Below are positions 1-11,399 of a stretch of DNA of 64,000 nucleotides, piece after piece. Under the pieces are notes generated by a model. That model did not search any database. It was given only the letters and a program-made list of their open reading frames with translations, and had not been told where the DNA came from. Each line of letters opens with the position of its first letter. Position 1 is the stretch's first letter. Origin of the DNA: Isoetes taiwanensis (taxonomy: Eukaryota > Streptophyta > Lycopodiopsida > Isoetales > Isoetaceae); NCBI GenBank assembly GCA_021234155.1, contig JAJEKV010000097.1, positions 2,393,477 through 2,457,476 on the forward strand, given 5' to 3'. A program made the translations under genes and the position numbers.

Positions 1-991
1 TGTAAGGATTTGAATTATGTAGTTCATCAGTGTAAGTATATTAGGTGAATTGCATATTTGTTTGCATTCCATGCAGGTGCCATGTGTGTTTTGCTTTGCT
101 AGCTGCAATTTAGTTTTTATGCAAAGTTGTATAAGAGGCCACTATTTATGTAAGCACAATTCTAAAATGTACATTTTTTATGAGAGCCTCAACTTGATAA
201 GCTACGGGGAAAGCGAAGCACATGCAGTGGTAACCCAACAGATCCGATAGGAACAAATCTGGAAGAAAATCCGAAATAAAAGCAAGAACCGAAATGGTGG
301 AAGAACAGAAAACCAACAAAATCTCTACAGAAGATCTACCGGGCGGGGAGTTGAACCCCGGCAAACCCAAAGCAGTATGCACAAACGAATTTATTCCAGT
401 ATTCAATCTGCCAATACCTGGGGACAGATTCGTCATCATCGCTCCTCTTCACCAAGTGTGCTGCTATCGCTAGCGTCATCTCCTTCGGCCGCCATCGCTA
501 GCTCCGCTTGGCTAAGATGGTTCGCACAGCAGATAACCACAACAGAAATAGACACGACCCTATTTTCGGGTCCTTAAAAGGTAAAGCATGTGACATCATA
601 TCTAATTCCTAAAAAAAAACCTTCACCCAATAAAATAAGAAAACACCACCCCACCCCCAACCACTGAAAACCCGCCCCATAAAAATCTTTTGCGAACCTT
701 ATAAGGTGCATTCGTCAAATGCACCTCTAGAGTACGATGGCGAAATTATAGTTGGAGGTATAACATATCCTTTCCTGATAGTCCATATCTTGTAATACTA
801 TATGAGAAATAAAATATAGCAATTTGCTAGCACGTGTGTCTGAAGCCGTTAATTGAACTCTTTAATTTGTATGCAATCTAAAAAGGCACTAAGGGACTAA
901 AAAGGCACTAATTTAATTTGTTCTAAAACATGTTGCCATATCTTTAATTGCACAACATCGTGCCAAACATTTCAGGCTAGAACGCTTCAGG

Positions 992-1115
992 CTGAAAGTA
1001 CTTTCTTAGTTGCATAGTGCAAAAAAGGCATAGCTCCTACTATTCTGCAATGTCTGAAAGTGCTTTCTTAGTTGCATAGTGCAAAAAAGGCATAGCTCCT
1101 ACTATTCTGCAATGT
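992..1115. repeat. 62-bp tandem duplication
   Basis: Two adjacent copies (992-1053 and 1054-1115) begin CTGAAAGT and end ATTCTGCAATGT. I see one difference near the start (GTACTT against GTGCTT), so the duplication looks recent. Confidence 0.95.
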
Positions 1116-3075
1116 TTTTTGAGGCCTACACATTAGACCCATAAGATGCCTGGATGTTTGCACCTATTGATCAATATAGAGCTCTGGAGCCTTGAGAGAT
1201 CTGTATCTGAAAGGCATTGCAAATTAAAACTGCAAATATGAAAATGCATTACAAAGACAATTGGGTATACGCAATGATATAAGGTTGATTTCTCTAAGCC
1301 AAGTAATGCATATATAAGGTTGATTTCTCCAAGTCGTGCAGTGCAAATATTACAACGGTTGGCATGACAACACCTTCAATGTGGGCATGTTTATTAGTTA
1401 ATCTCCTTTTTAATTGCGATCGCGCAATTGCATCTTTGTCATTGAATCCTGGCAGTGTTGCTTGCAACCTTTCTACATCTGCAGCGATCCACACTTGTAA
1501 ATGTATCTTGTAAATGTCTTTGGGTATATGATTTCCATCTAAGCTATGTTATAAGCACTTTATATTCAGCAGCAAGGATGGCTGTTTAAATACTCAATCC
1601 TCTTGCAAATGTCGATGCTCTACAATGTAGCATAAAAAACATAAATAGTCGGTCTAAATTCATTCAACACCAATGTATGGACCATAATAAAGGCAAATCC
1701 TTAGGGATTTGGACATTGCTAAAAATGAAGCATTTACAATCACTCTTACAGACCGAGATATTAAATAATGAAATTGACTTCTAGACAAAGAGTGATTATA
1801 ACAGTAAGAAAGTGGGGCTCAATAATCGTTGCACATTCACAATAAATTGCAAAGATGTAGACTCTACCTGATTGCAACTATATTTCTTTCATTTGCCTTG
1901 CTACATATCACTGCATTCTAGCCCCTTCTGCAAAGATCAAAAGTTCAGCATGACATAGGAGAATTTATTAGTACTTAGTATGCAGATGAGATCTTACTTG
2001 TGCCAAAGTTTGAAGATGGAACCAGTGTTGGACGTATGAAACAAATTATTTGCATATTTCTATTGGCATCCCAATGCTCGCACGTTCCCAATGGTTGGAT
2101 AAATTGATAAGAGGATTATCAGTACAAATCTATAAGAAAGAATGAATACAATGATTTAGAAACAATCTCAAGAATTACAACCTCAAGAATCACAATCTCA
2201 AGAATTACAATCAATGCAACCTCATCTTGATTCCTCCTCTACCATTGGCACTTCCAGCTATATCTTCTAGTTCCATTCCATGGAAGAAAACAATAAAATC
2301 AAGTTTTCTCCAAAGTTATCAGAGCCTGCAAAGTAAAAACACTTCCTGTAGCATATAGCCAGCGGCAGAAGAGTTAATATGAGAAGAAACATGGAGCCTA
2401 AGAGGATATATTGCCAGAATATATCAAAGCTAGATATATTTCAGAGAATGTGGCTGTGGCTATGGCCATATTGAAAATGCAACATATTTACTGATCTGAA
2501 ATCTTTAATACAACCATATTTTATATTTGATTCTATACTCAATCAGGGCATAAAGAGGAAAAAGCATGAAGCTGGGATTTATGATTCCATGCATGCAAGC
2601 CATCAATGTGACTACGAAAATAGAACACCAGTAAATTACCAACCTAACAATCTTGAGACATAGCACACTATGCCCAAACTGGCCAAGGACCGTGAAAAAA
2701 CACACAACAGGGAGAACAGCTTTAGCCATGCAAGAACAATTTATCAAAGAAAATAGAGAATGAAATGGAAAACCATGGAAAGAAGAAAGGCCAAACGCAA
2801 GGAAGTATTAGGATCCGCAATTGCTCTAGTGTAATCAGATCTAATAGTTAATACAAATATCCAATGGGAGTTTAGACAGGACTAACTACCTTCCATCACA
2901 TAAATGCAATTATGGACTGATGCGACAATCTTTATTTTGCCTTAGTAGGAAAGTTCCTTCTATTCTGACTGAATTAAACCAAAGATGATGAAACGAAATT
3001 TGCAAGGACATGCGCGATTGAATGCATGAATCTGTGACGTCATGGCAGTTTCTCTGCAGCTTGCACCTAACCCAT

Positions 3076-3437
3076 GAGCTAATCTGAAGAAAATAAAGCA
3101 GGAATACCTGTAGAACATATAATCCCCAACAACAACCAATGAGGTTTCCCAACACAATTTTTTAGAGAACTAAGAACCTATGACACAGCAGAAAGGTTAA
3201 TTGCAAGAATACGTGAATTTGGCACATAGAATCTACAACTGCTAGCCCAACATAAAGATCACAAATTCAAATGCTAGTTCACATGACATAAATAACATAC
3301 AAATTGGAGTAAGTGCAAGATATTTTACCTCTTGATAAAGAAATGATTGCAATATTAAGCCACAATGGGACACTTCGATAGCTAATCTGAAGCAAATAAA
3401 ACGGGAGGGTACCTAGTACAGAACATATAATCCTCAG
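3076..3437. repeat. Spaced direct repeat of about 55 bp
   Basis: 3,076-3,130 and 3,381-3,437 share the pattern GCTAATCTGAAG, AAATAAA, an ACCT, then GAACATATAATCC. They lie 300 bp apart with several differences between them. The meaning is unknown; it could be an old local duplication. Confidence 0.6.
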
Positions 3438-5224
3438 GATCAATAAGTATTTTATTTTGGCATTTGAAGAAAAAAAGGCATTCTCTAAAAGAAACAATAA
3501 AAGGAGAGTGTCTGCAGCAGTAATGAACATGTAAATCAACAACAAATATACCATGAAGTAATCCATTGCAAGAGACATCGAACATATTGTTGTAATCTTC
3601 ATGTCTGCAAGGACTGTAATCAGAAAGGGATCGGGCAAATTTGGTACTGACAGATAACAGGGAATATGGAGAGTGGCTGACTTGATCTATAGATTTAATA
3701 TTGTCCAATTGGGCACGAAAACAGTACATAAACTTGAAGCCCACGCTACAAATCTATTTGACAATTCATCTAATTATCCTAAACGATAAGCACACTCAAC
3801 CAATATCTAGCATGCACTAACTATATGTGCATTATACAAACTCTTAAACACCTAGGCAACAAACCAGAAGCAATGAAGAAAACATCACCTATCTTATAAA
3901 CTCTACTGGTTTGTGGCTTGCAATGGAGGCCAACACACTTATAACCCTCAGAACCTAAAGAAATTCGTTTTTGAGGAAGCAAGCAAAGGAAATCGTATCA
4001 GCGCAATAAGGTTATGTCTTCAAAAGTTTCTGCAAAAGCAATATTTAAAAGGAGCACAATTACAGATGGCTTTATTTATAACCTAACTTCTTCTAGCCGC
4101 ACCTTATTGTTGTTGTTTACAACAGAAGCATCACACAAGAACCCCAAATGAACCTGGATGCAAATATCTAAATAAGAATATTATTCTAAGAGAACCCTGG
4201 CACTGGCCTTGTATCTTCTGTACGCTCAAATAGACTAAGAAGCCAATATAGTTGGAGGTGAATGAGAAAATCCAGAGCAAAGATACCCATAAAAGAATAG
4301 AAGCAGCAAAAATAGAAGAATAGAATAGAAAACTGAACATAAAACAACGGCAAAAAAAACATCCAGATCTCAAGCTTCCGTAGCGGCAGCGTGAGCTTAT
4401 CATGTAGGGGCATAACATCTGGCCTGATATAATAATTACCTCTATTGTTAAAATATTGTGTTGTTCTGCTGCACCTGCAAATGCAAAGAACATATAATTG
4501 CCTGCCCAGCTAAACAGGCTCAGCCAAAGACGGCCTTACAGAAGCAAAGCTGCAGGGTTCGGAATTCCACAATGATTAAAAAACCTACTGGCTTCATTAG
4601 TATAAAAAGATCCAACAATATACTTGAAATCATCTCAGACAACATCGACAATCAAAACTTGAAGTTCTTCAATGTGGATTAACCGAAAGGATGTGTAAAA
4701 TTATTTAGAACTGCAGCTTACAATGTTTCTGCAGGAAGAATCATCCAGCACCTTGGTTCTATGAAGTCGGCAATTCTATCTTGGGCAGGAAATTCATGCA
4801 GACTGCTAGTTTGCTTCAAACATAACCTCCGTAGAAATGAAGATGGATCTCCATGAAGATGAAGAAACCTCCATTTAGCATATGTGTTCGGATGCAAGCC
4901 CCTTTCCAACCCAAAATCGGTTTGTGTTCGTGGCTTGATCTGTGTTCCGGGCCTCCACTGTGAACAATTAGGGCTAGTGACAATCCATAACCTAGAAAAT
5001 ATCTCAAAATCATTTTCCACCTAGGAACCTAACCTAATTCGAAAAAGGAATGAAACTCTAAAACCATAAAACTTTTTTTTTTCGATTTTTAGATAGTCGG
5101 AATTTTTTTCCGGCGACTAAACCCTTCAAAATCTTAGGAAATATGACTAAGAAAAATTCCAAAAACCTTTTTAGCCAAATCGGAAAATCCCAAATTAAAA
5201 GGGTTGATAAAGACTGGGACGCTT

Positions 5225-5672
5225 CACCTGATGTAACTCCTTAATGGAAACATCAAAGGTTTATAGCTTACAAGCCCACCTTTGAATTTTTGGTTTAGAA
5301 GTAGCCTTACCAAATAACAACCCCGTTGGATTTTGCTTCATATAAACTTGAACAGAACTCTTCAATAGTAAGTGACCTTGTCTATCAATGAGGAACTATG
5401 GTATGCTTGTCTTGTAGAATAGCTAGACCTATGGCCTTTTTAGTGATGGTAATATAAACTTCAAATGGCTTGTCCAAATCAGGTTTTTTTAGAAGAGTAG
5501 CCTCACAAATGGACTTTATAAGTAACTCAAAAGACTCTTGGCAATCTGATGACCATGTGACAGGGACATACTTGCTCTCAGATTTAGAAATCCTGCCTAT
5601 CCTTGTCAGGTTAGAAATAGGACTTATAATGTGAGCAAAATTAGGAATATACATTCTAAGAAAACTAGTCAT
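5225..5672 (-). pseudogene. Ty3/gypsy RNase H domain, 3' remnant (gypsy 1)
   Basis: The minus-strand translation from 5,672 contains the RT connection and the start of the retroelement RNase H (FLRMYIPNFA, then SFELLIKSICEATLLKKPDL, then PFEVYITITKKAIGLAIL). A second frame continues through GHLLLKSSVQVYMKQNP to WACKL at about 5,225. In the family the beta-1 strand reads Y-x-D-A-S; here it is YITIT, so the first catalytic Asp is missing. No integrase follows; recognisable homology stops near 5,220 and the element is 3'-truncated. Domain identity is clear; the copy is not functional. Confidence 0.75.
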
Positions 5673-5740
5673 GCCAATAAACTTTTGACCTGCTTTAGAT
5701 TTTTGGGGGGTACCAGCTTTTTGAGGGCTTCAACCTTTTC

Positions 5741-6487
5741 TTATGCCACTTGTATACCATTGTTGGACACCTCATGCCCCAAAAGTTGTCCTTTGGATGC
5801 AAAAAAAATACACTTCTTTGAGTTAAGGTTGACTCCAGATTCCCTGCACAAAGAGCATATTTTTGCAAGCAATTCCAAATGATTAGTAGGGTGAGATCCT
5901 AAGCAAATGTCATCCAAGTAAACTCTGAATTCTTGAGGAGATATAGGCCTAAAAATAACGTCCATAGCTCTCTGGAAAGTAGCAGGTGCATTCATTAATC
6001 AAAAGGCATTCTTTTCATTGCATAAGTTCCCCAAGGGGTAATAAAAGAGGTCTTGGGTTGGTCTTCCTCCTTAATGCCAATTTGATTAAATCCTGAAAAT
6101 CCATCTAGAAATGAGTACACCTCTTTCCACCTTTCTGACATATAAAATTTCTTCTAAAAAGGGCAAGGGATAGCAGTCCTTGATGGTAGCTTTGTTGAGA
6201 TCTCGATAATCAATGCAAATCCTTAAGGCACCACTCTTTTTTTCTACAGGTACAATGCAAGATACCAATTCTGGATTAATGATTTCAATAATAACACCCG
6301 CATCTAGCATTTTATCCAACTCATCTTTGATCAATCCCATCAATGAAGCATTAATTCTTCTCAGTTTTTGAAAAACGGGCTTACATCCTTTTTTAATCTT
6401 AATTTCAAATTGGCATACCTCAGCTTTAATACCAGTAAGCTCAGAGTAATCCCAGGCAAACACATCCTTCCTTTCTTCAAAGAACAT
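5741..6487 (-). pseudogene. Ty3/gypsy reverse transcriptase (gypsy 1)
   Basis: From 6,487 the minus strand gives the typical lead-in ([13 protein letters not shown]), then the primer-grip region ([20 protein letters not shown]), [20 protein letters not shown], and after a frame break MNAPATFQRAMDVIF and the catalytic box RVYLDDICLGS, followed by GHEVSNNGI. The YLDD box is present. The frame is lost between about 6,000 and 6,090, where the F-x-G-Y-Q-I region is damaged. It is contiguous with the protease/RNase H frame upstream. The lead-in and protease suggest the Tat/Athila-like branch of plant gypsy elements; that assignment is tentative. Confidence 0.85.
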
Positions 6488-6516
6488 TTGTATATTCTCC
6501 TTATTTTGGTATACAA

Positions 6517-7563
6517 TTAAGTCTCCAACAACAGGGTTCTAGTCTTAGCATTTTTTGTAATTGTAATCTCTTCAGTGTCTTTTTCCTCTGATGCATTAAT
6601 GGTTAGAATAGGACAAATGGCCTTTACCTCATTAGCATCAAGGTCTTCCTCTGGAATAGCTCCCTCAGTTAAATGTGACATGAGAGTTTCTCTGCATAGG
6701 GCATCAGCTTCCACATTTTCCTCTCTTGATATATGAGTGATCTCCCATGAAGCAAAACTCGAGAGTACTCCCATTACTTGATTTTTCAAGAGCTCCATAT
6801 CTGCATTTTTTGTTTGGTAGTTTCCTGAAACTTGTCTACAGATTAATTGTGAGTCACCATAAATGTGAATGTTGGCAATATCCATAGCTTTGGCCTCCTG
6901 AAGACCTGAAATCAAAGCCTTATATTCTGCTACATTAGATGTAATTTGGGGGAAGATTCTTCCTACTTTAGCTAAAAGTTTGTGAGAGGAATCTTTCAAA
7001 ATAGCAGCAGATGATGCAATATTTAATTTTTTAGAAATACCTCCATCAAACCATAAGAATCCTGATGGCCCTTGTTTGCTGGGAAGTGCACATTCCATAA
7101 TGAGAGGAACCATTTCATATTTCCTTGGTCTTGTATTTTTTATTCTGTAAGATCCCAAGGGTTCTTCAATTAGCATTTCCTTAATAAAGTGTACCTCTTC
7201 ATTGGAGCCATAGGAGCCATCTTGATTATAAATTGTAGCAGTTTGAGAACCATTGGAGATGGTACATCTCCCTTGAGACCAGACTGGTCTAGCATCCACA
7301 GTGGCTAACCATCCTCTCCCTAGAAGTAAATCATAGATATCAGACTCATCCCCTATATCTTCAAAAGCTACTACAATAAAGTTAGCAGCTACAATTATGC
7401 CCTCTGTATTAACAGGCACTTTAGTTACCACACCAATAGGGGTAATCTTAGCATTATAAAAAGACCTTAATAGTATAGAAGCTTTCTTATCCACCTCGAA
7501 ACCACATTTTTTCATAATGTGATATGGCATGATATTTAGGGGGGATCCCCCATCAAGTAACAC
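6517..7563 (-). pseudogene. Ty3/gypsy protease plus extra RNase H, placed before RT (gypsy 1)
   Basis: This 348-residue open frame starts inside a retropepsin-like domain: LLDGGSPLNIM (active Asp at residue 4) and the distal box LLLGRGWL (residues 79-86). A second domain, residues about 168-292, is a complete type I RNase H of the plant/archaeal kind: FDGG (D173), NVAEYKAL (E213), YGDSQL (D237), ENVEADAL (D287), so the D-E-D-D set is intact. An acidic linker follows and the frame ends 30 bp before the RT frame. The order protease, RNase H, RT, RNase H is read directly and has no insertion between parts. Tat-type elements are known to carry an additional RNase H, usually on the far side of RT. 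The upstream remainder of pol (7,553-7,771, including DEVDVLLKNSKVSVDLFTLL) is in another frame. Confidence 0.85.
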
Positions 7564-7818
7564 ATTTGAGAAGGTATAACCTCCTAAAGTAGCTGAACAT
7601 GTGAATGCACCAGGGTCTATTCTGTGCTAGAACAAGGTTAGTGGCATCAGTAAAATTCACACAAGCATTTAATATCTCACCACCAGTTTGCTGCAGTACT
7701 CTTTTTCTATAGCTAGGTGCAATCTTTAGCAATGTGAAAAGATCCACACTTACTTTGGAATTTTTGAGCAAAACATCAACCTCATCATAGTCTTGATCTT
7801 TCTTACCATATTTTTGCT

Positions 7819-7850
7819 CATTAGGGCGGATTTGGGGTCTGAAAATGGCC
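7819..7850 (+). repeat. Left terminal inverted repeat
   Basis: This is the exact reverse complement of 21,406-21,437. It starts CATTAGGGCGG and ends AAAATGGCC. Weaker similarity continues inward: CCACGTCA-ATTT lies 20-35 bp inside both ends. Confidence 0.95.
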
Positions 7851-8455
7851 TCCTATCAGCCATTCCACGTCATATTTCCGCTCCCTTTTTCCCATGCCAC
7901 CTAGGATACCAAACTCTCATAATTACAGATTTGCTTGGAATATTCTTTCGGAATAAGGGGGATTGCACATTCATGGCGCCATATGTATTTAATTCTGTTG
8001 GTTGTCAGACGGACTGATGCAACACGTGGGACTTCTAAAATGCCACTTGCATTATAGCATACCGGCAAACTCATGGCGGTGTCTCTTGGTAAGCGTCTTG
8101 GCGTCCGCCTTCTACATTTCAAAAGTTGAATGTGTAGGTTGAAGCTTTGTATCGAGATCGGACTTTCATTTCGAGTGTTTGCATTTGCGCTTTAACCGAT
8201 CTTCACTTCATCCTAATCAAGGGCTTCCGCCCCTACAATTCCAAATTTGAATTTGCTTAATGTATAAAAGCATGGATTGTAGGAGAATGGACTTTTCGAT
8301 TTCCATATGCACGTTGCAAATTTCAAAAACGAAGTTAGTACGGACGTTCGGCTCACACGAAGCGAATTGTGTTGGGGCATAAAAATACCACACCTTGATT
8401 TCGCTACCGCGATCTACGATATGGAAGTTGCTTGTTGTCAAATTAAACTTAAACA
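7842..8455 (+). repeat. Left subterminal block, copy A
   Basis: About 610 bp that recur at 9,830-10,455. Shared landmarks in order are AAAATGGCCTCCTATCAGCC, GGCGCCATATGTATTTAATT, TTATAGCATACCGGCAA, a TATA-containing stretch TGTATAAAAGCATGGATTG, and ATATGCACGTTGCAAATTTC. Copy A includes the outer TIR; copy B lacks the outermost 23 bases. Confidence 0.9.
8263..8269 (+). promoter_or_regulatory. TATA box in left block A
   Basis: TATAAAA followed by GCATGG, conserved exactly in block B at 10,283-10,289. It lies on the side from which the plus-strand transposase-like gene would be read. Conservation in both blocks supports a promoter. Confidence 0.5.
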
Positions 8456-8620
8456 CAAGTGAGGTCGGCACTTACGTGGTTTTCTCGAGGAGGGTTTGGA
8501 GTGTTTTTTTTTAAATCCCAATTATCGACATAGTGTGACGTAGCATCTTGGTATTAAATAGTATGTTAAATTCGAATTATATCGGGTGTTCATTTTCGGG
8601 TTAAACTCAAATCATATAGG

Positions 8621-8727
8621 TTTAGGAATAAGGTTAAAAAAGGAAGATATTGGCTATTTAGGAATAAGGTTAAAAAGGAAGATATTGGATATTTAGGTAT
8701 AAGGTTAAAAAGGAAGATATTAGATAT
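8621..8727. repeat. 35-bp tandem repeat, three copies
   Basis: Units start at 8,621, 8,657 and 8,692, each TTTAGGAATAAGGTTAAAAA followed by GGAAGATATT. The third unit has GTATAAGG. It lies just inside left block A. Confidence 0.9.
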
Positions 8728-8968
8728 GGCTCAAATTTCGAGATATGCACATAATGGCATGTAATGATGGTTGATAGGACTGAATACTAATCATTCCCTA
8801 CGATTTTCACGCGTCTAATCCAGCCTATATCTATTCCAGCCCTAGATTGGCCCATTCTCCCCCCAATCTCCGCCCAATCTTTGCTAGATCCTCCCCCAAT
8901 TTCTCTAGTCCATCGCCATGAAGAGATCGGCCTACTTTAAGAGCCTGAGGTGTCCTCCAAGAGGCCTA

Positions 8969-9250
8969 TTACGGCTGGAAGAGGTGTTCCCTCATGAGTT
9001 CCCTCCATTGCCCACGGTTCTTGCTCTGAATGCCTCGATTCCTCGATTCCTCTCGATTCCTTTGACGAGGAATCGAGAATGAGGAATCGAGGGAAATTTC
9101 TCGAGCGAGGAGTTCATCCACAGTGTTCTTGAAGGTTTGGATAGGAGATTCTTGAGAAAAATGAGTGGTCTCACCGACCTGAGAAGAAGCCGAAGATGAT
9201 GAAGAAGATGAAGAAGTTGAAGACGAATCTGCTGACTTCGAGGAGCTCAT
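8969..9250 (-). CDS. Serine-rich small protein of the transposon
   Basis: This 93-residue frame begins MSSSKSADSSSTSSSSSS and continues with acidic/polar sequence (THFSQESPIQTFKNTVDELL). The low-complexity serine head resembles the MASSSS heads of the minus-strand genes further right in the same element. The downstream part overlaps a direct ATTCCTCGATTCC repeat. I cannot assign a function, and its coding status is uncertain. Confidence 0.35.
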   Translation of the reverse strand: MSSSKSADSSSTSSSSSSSSASSQVGETTHFSQESPIQTFKNTVDELLAREISLDSSFSIPRQRNREESRNRGIQSKNRGQWRELMREHLFQP

Positions 9251-9829
9251 GGCGTTAGTTCATGGTACATGCATGTTTTCTTTCTTTTCTTAAGCATTCA
9301 ACTAACGGTTATTTCTTATTTTTTTTTTGCAGATGATGAAGCAGATGAATGAAATTTGTTAGGGCGAGCACCTCTTATTTTTTTTTTCCTTGTTCTTAGT
9401 CGAGCTTGCCTCCAAACTCTTACCATATGACCAAGCCTCCCGGGCTTTTTTGTTGTGAATAGTTGAAGCCTCCGGGCATTTAAATTTACAAAATGATGTA
9501 AAGCCATACGGCCATAAAAAATTTTGAATGTAAAAAGTTTTTGCTTCTAATTCCATTTGAATACCTAACTTTTTTTTTACTGTACATGTGTTACCACTCT
9601 TAAGTACATAAGTCATTATCCCTTTTCAAAGAGCATATTATTTTCAAAAGATCACACCAAGCCCGAATAGTACATATGCAACAAAAATGGAACACACTAA
9701 ATTCGCATCGTGTGATCCACTTTCTTATTTGTTGTCAAATTAAAACTAAACACAAGTCCCTCGTCAATAGTCTCCCATTTGCATATAAAATATCTATCAT
9801 TCCAAGTTATATTATGTTTTATGAACTAA

Positions 9830-10455
9830 AATGGCCTCCTATCAGCCATTCCACGTCATATTTCCGCCCCTTTTTTCCCGTCAGATTTGCTTGGAATATT
9901 CTCCCGGAATAAGGGGAATCGCATATCTATGGCGCCATATGTATTTAATTCTCTTGTTGTCAGACAGATTGACGCAACATCGGCGGTAAACTTCTAAAAG
10001 CCACTTGCATTATAGCATACCGGCAACTCATGACGGTGTCTCTTGGTTTGTCGAGATACCACCAATCATGCGCATCACCGATTCTTGTCTTGCCCTATTT
10101 TCATTTAGAGTCCATTCCCGCCTTCTACATTTCAAAATTTGAATGTGTAGGTTGAAGCTTTGTATTAGACTTTCGTTTCGAGGCGCTGCGATTGCGCCTT
10201 AAAAGTTCGTAACCGGGATCTTTACTTCATCCCAATACAGGCTTCCCGCCCCCCTACAATTCGAATTTTGAATTTGCTTTTGTATAAAAGCATGGATTGT
10301 AGGAGAATGGACTTTTCCATATGCACGTTGCAAATTTCAAAAACGAGGTTAGTACCTGACCCCCTCAAACGAAGCCGAATTGTCTTTGGGGCATACAAAT
10401 TGTACACATTCATTTTGGCGCCGATGCGATCCACGCATGCGGTATGGAAGCTCCA
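9830..10455 (+). repeat. Left subterminal block, copy B (internal)
   Basis: A second copy of the left end, 1,988 bp inside the first. It starts at AAAATGGCC, that is 24 bases into the TIR, and follows block A to about 10,455 with small indels and about 60 bp of extra sequence near 10,050-10,120. It could come from a tandem end duplication or from nesting of two related elements. Confidence 0.9.
10283..10289 (+). promoter_or_regulatory. TATA box in left block B
   Basis: TATAAAA in the same context as 8,263-8,269. It lies about 500 bp upstream of the first plus-strand coiled-coil frame at 10,779, so it is the nearer promoter candidate for the transposase-like gene. Confidence 0.5.
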
Positions 10456-10778
10456 AATGATGTGTGGATAAGGATCCAACCGACTCAGAATATGCTCCGA
10501 TCTTCAATCGCAAAAAAGAGGTCTAAAAATAAGAACTTAGACCTCGACATGTTGCGCCTTTGCCCGACTCAAAAAGTGTCGACATATCCAGGCGGATGGC
10601 GGTTTATATCCATTGGATCCGTTGAGTGGCGGTGAAACCGCCATTTGGGACGTTTCAAGTTTAGTCCGATTTTGTGGTGACCGGTAACTTTGGCCTCTTG
10701 GGACATTGTGAGAGATTGAGAGAGAGGATGAAGGCATTCGAATCGAATACGGGTTCCTTGAGATGAGAAACCTTCCGA

Positions 10779-10985
10779 TTGTCACAAGAGAATTATAACT
10801 TAAACCAGCCAGCTCTTTTTTCTCTCGCCTTCATTACTCCAATCGTGATGAAGGAAAGGAATGACGGCTTGGGGAAGGAAACTTCTTTGAGATACGAAGT
10901 GGAGAAGTCCAAATTGGTGATAGGGCAGCTGCAAGAAAAGATCCAAGAGCTCGAAGAGCAAACTTTGGGCTTCAATGTAGGTTAA
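10779..10985 (+). CDS. Coiled-coil segment upstream of the transposase-like gene
   Basis: A 68-residue frame with a heptad-rich tail (YEVEKSKLVIGQLQEKIQEL) typical of a short coiled coil. It directly precedes and may be the N-terminal part of the plus-strand transposase-like gene, now out of frame. No catalytic motif is visible. Identity as a separate gene is doubtful. Confidence 0.35.
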   Translation: MSQENYNLNQPALFSLAFITPIVMKERNDGLGKETSLRYEVEKSKLVIGQLQEKIQELEEQTLGFNVG

Positions 10986-11399
10986 AGAATTTGAAGAAAA
11001 CACCCCTTGGCTTGCGAAAGGAAGAAGCATTATCGACCGATAGAGGAACCGAAGTTTGGATCAGGTGCATTCAGACGCGTGGTCACGGCCACAAGGTCCG
11101 TTTACAACACTAGCAAAGGCCGCTTAAGATCCAGGGAAACTAGAAGCAATCTTGGTTACGTAGTGAAGAACCTAGCGACGAGCAGGGGAGATAGTGGACA
11201 TGATTTGTCAGCCCTACAACTCTCCTCTCAAGAAGATGGTATTGGAAATGGTACTAGGGGAGATCTACAAGAAGTTAGAAGCGGCGGATGTCTGACTGTT
11301 TGTGATGATGTAGGCATCGATGAGGCTTGGTTACCGTTCTCTATTCAAGCCATTCCACGGCGTTGAAAAGAATGGGCACAAAAAGTATTAAGCTCCACG

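Larger units (their letters stand above)
1..5200. other. Gene-poor AT-rich DNA, no gene supported
   Basis: No open frame here has recognisable protein motifs or plausible splice structure. The open frames are short, T- or A-rich and unrelated to any family I know. The stretch could be intron or intergenic DNA. A G/C-richer segment near 4,720-5,020 could be an exon or UTR on the minus strand, but I cannot identify it. Two small internal repeats are listed separately. Confidence 0.6.

Noticed and set aside
300-380. tRNA-like GTTGAACCCCGG segment
   Set aside because: No acceptor stem or anticodon arm can be formed around it; no tRNA gene was found in the window.
7819-7823. CACTA-type transposon end (CATTA start)
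   Set aside because: The sequence is CATTA at both ends, with no 3-bp direct repeat outside. The TA reading of the boundary is simpler, though not proven.
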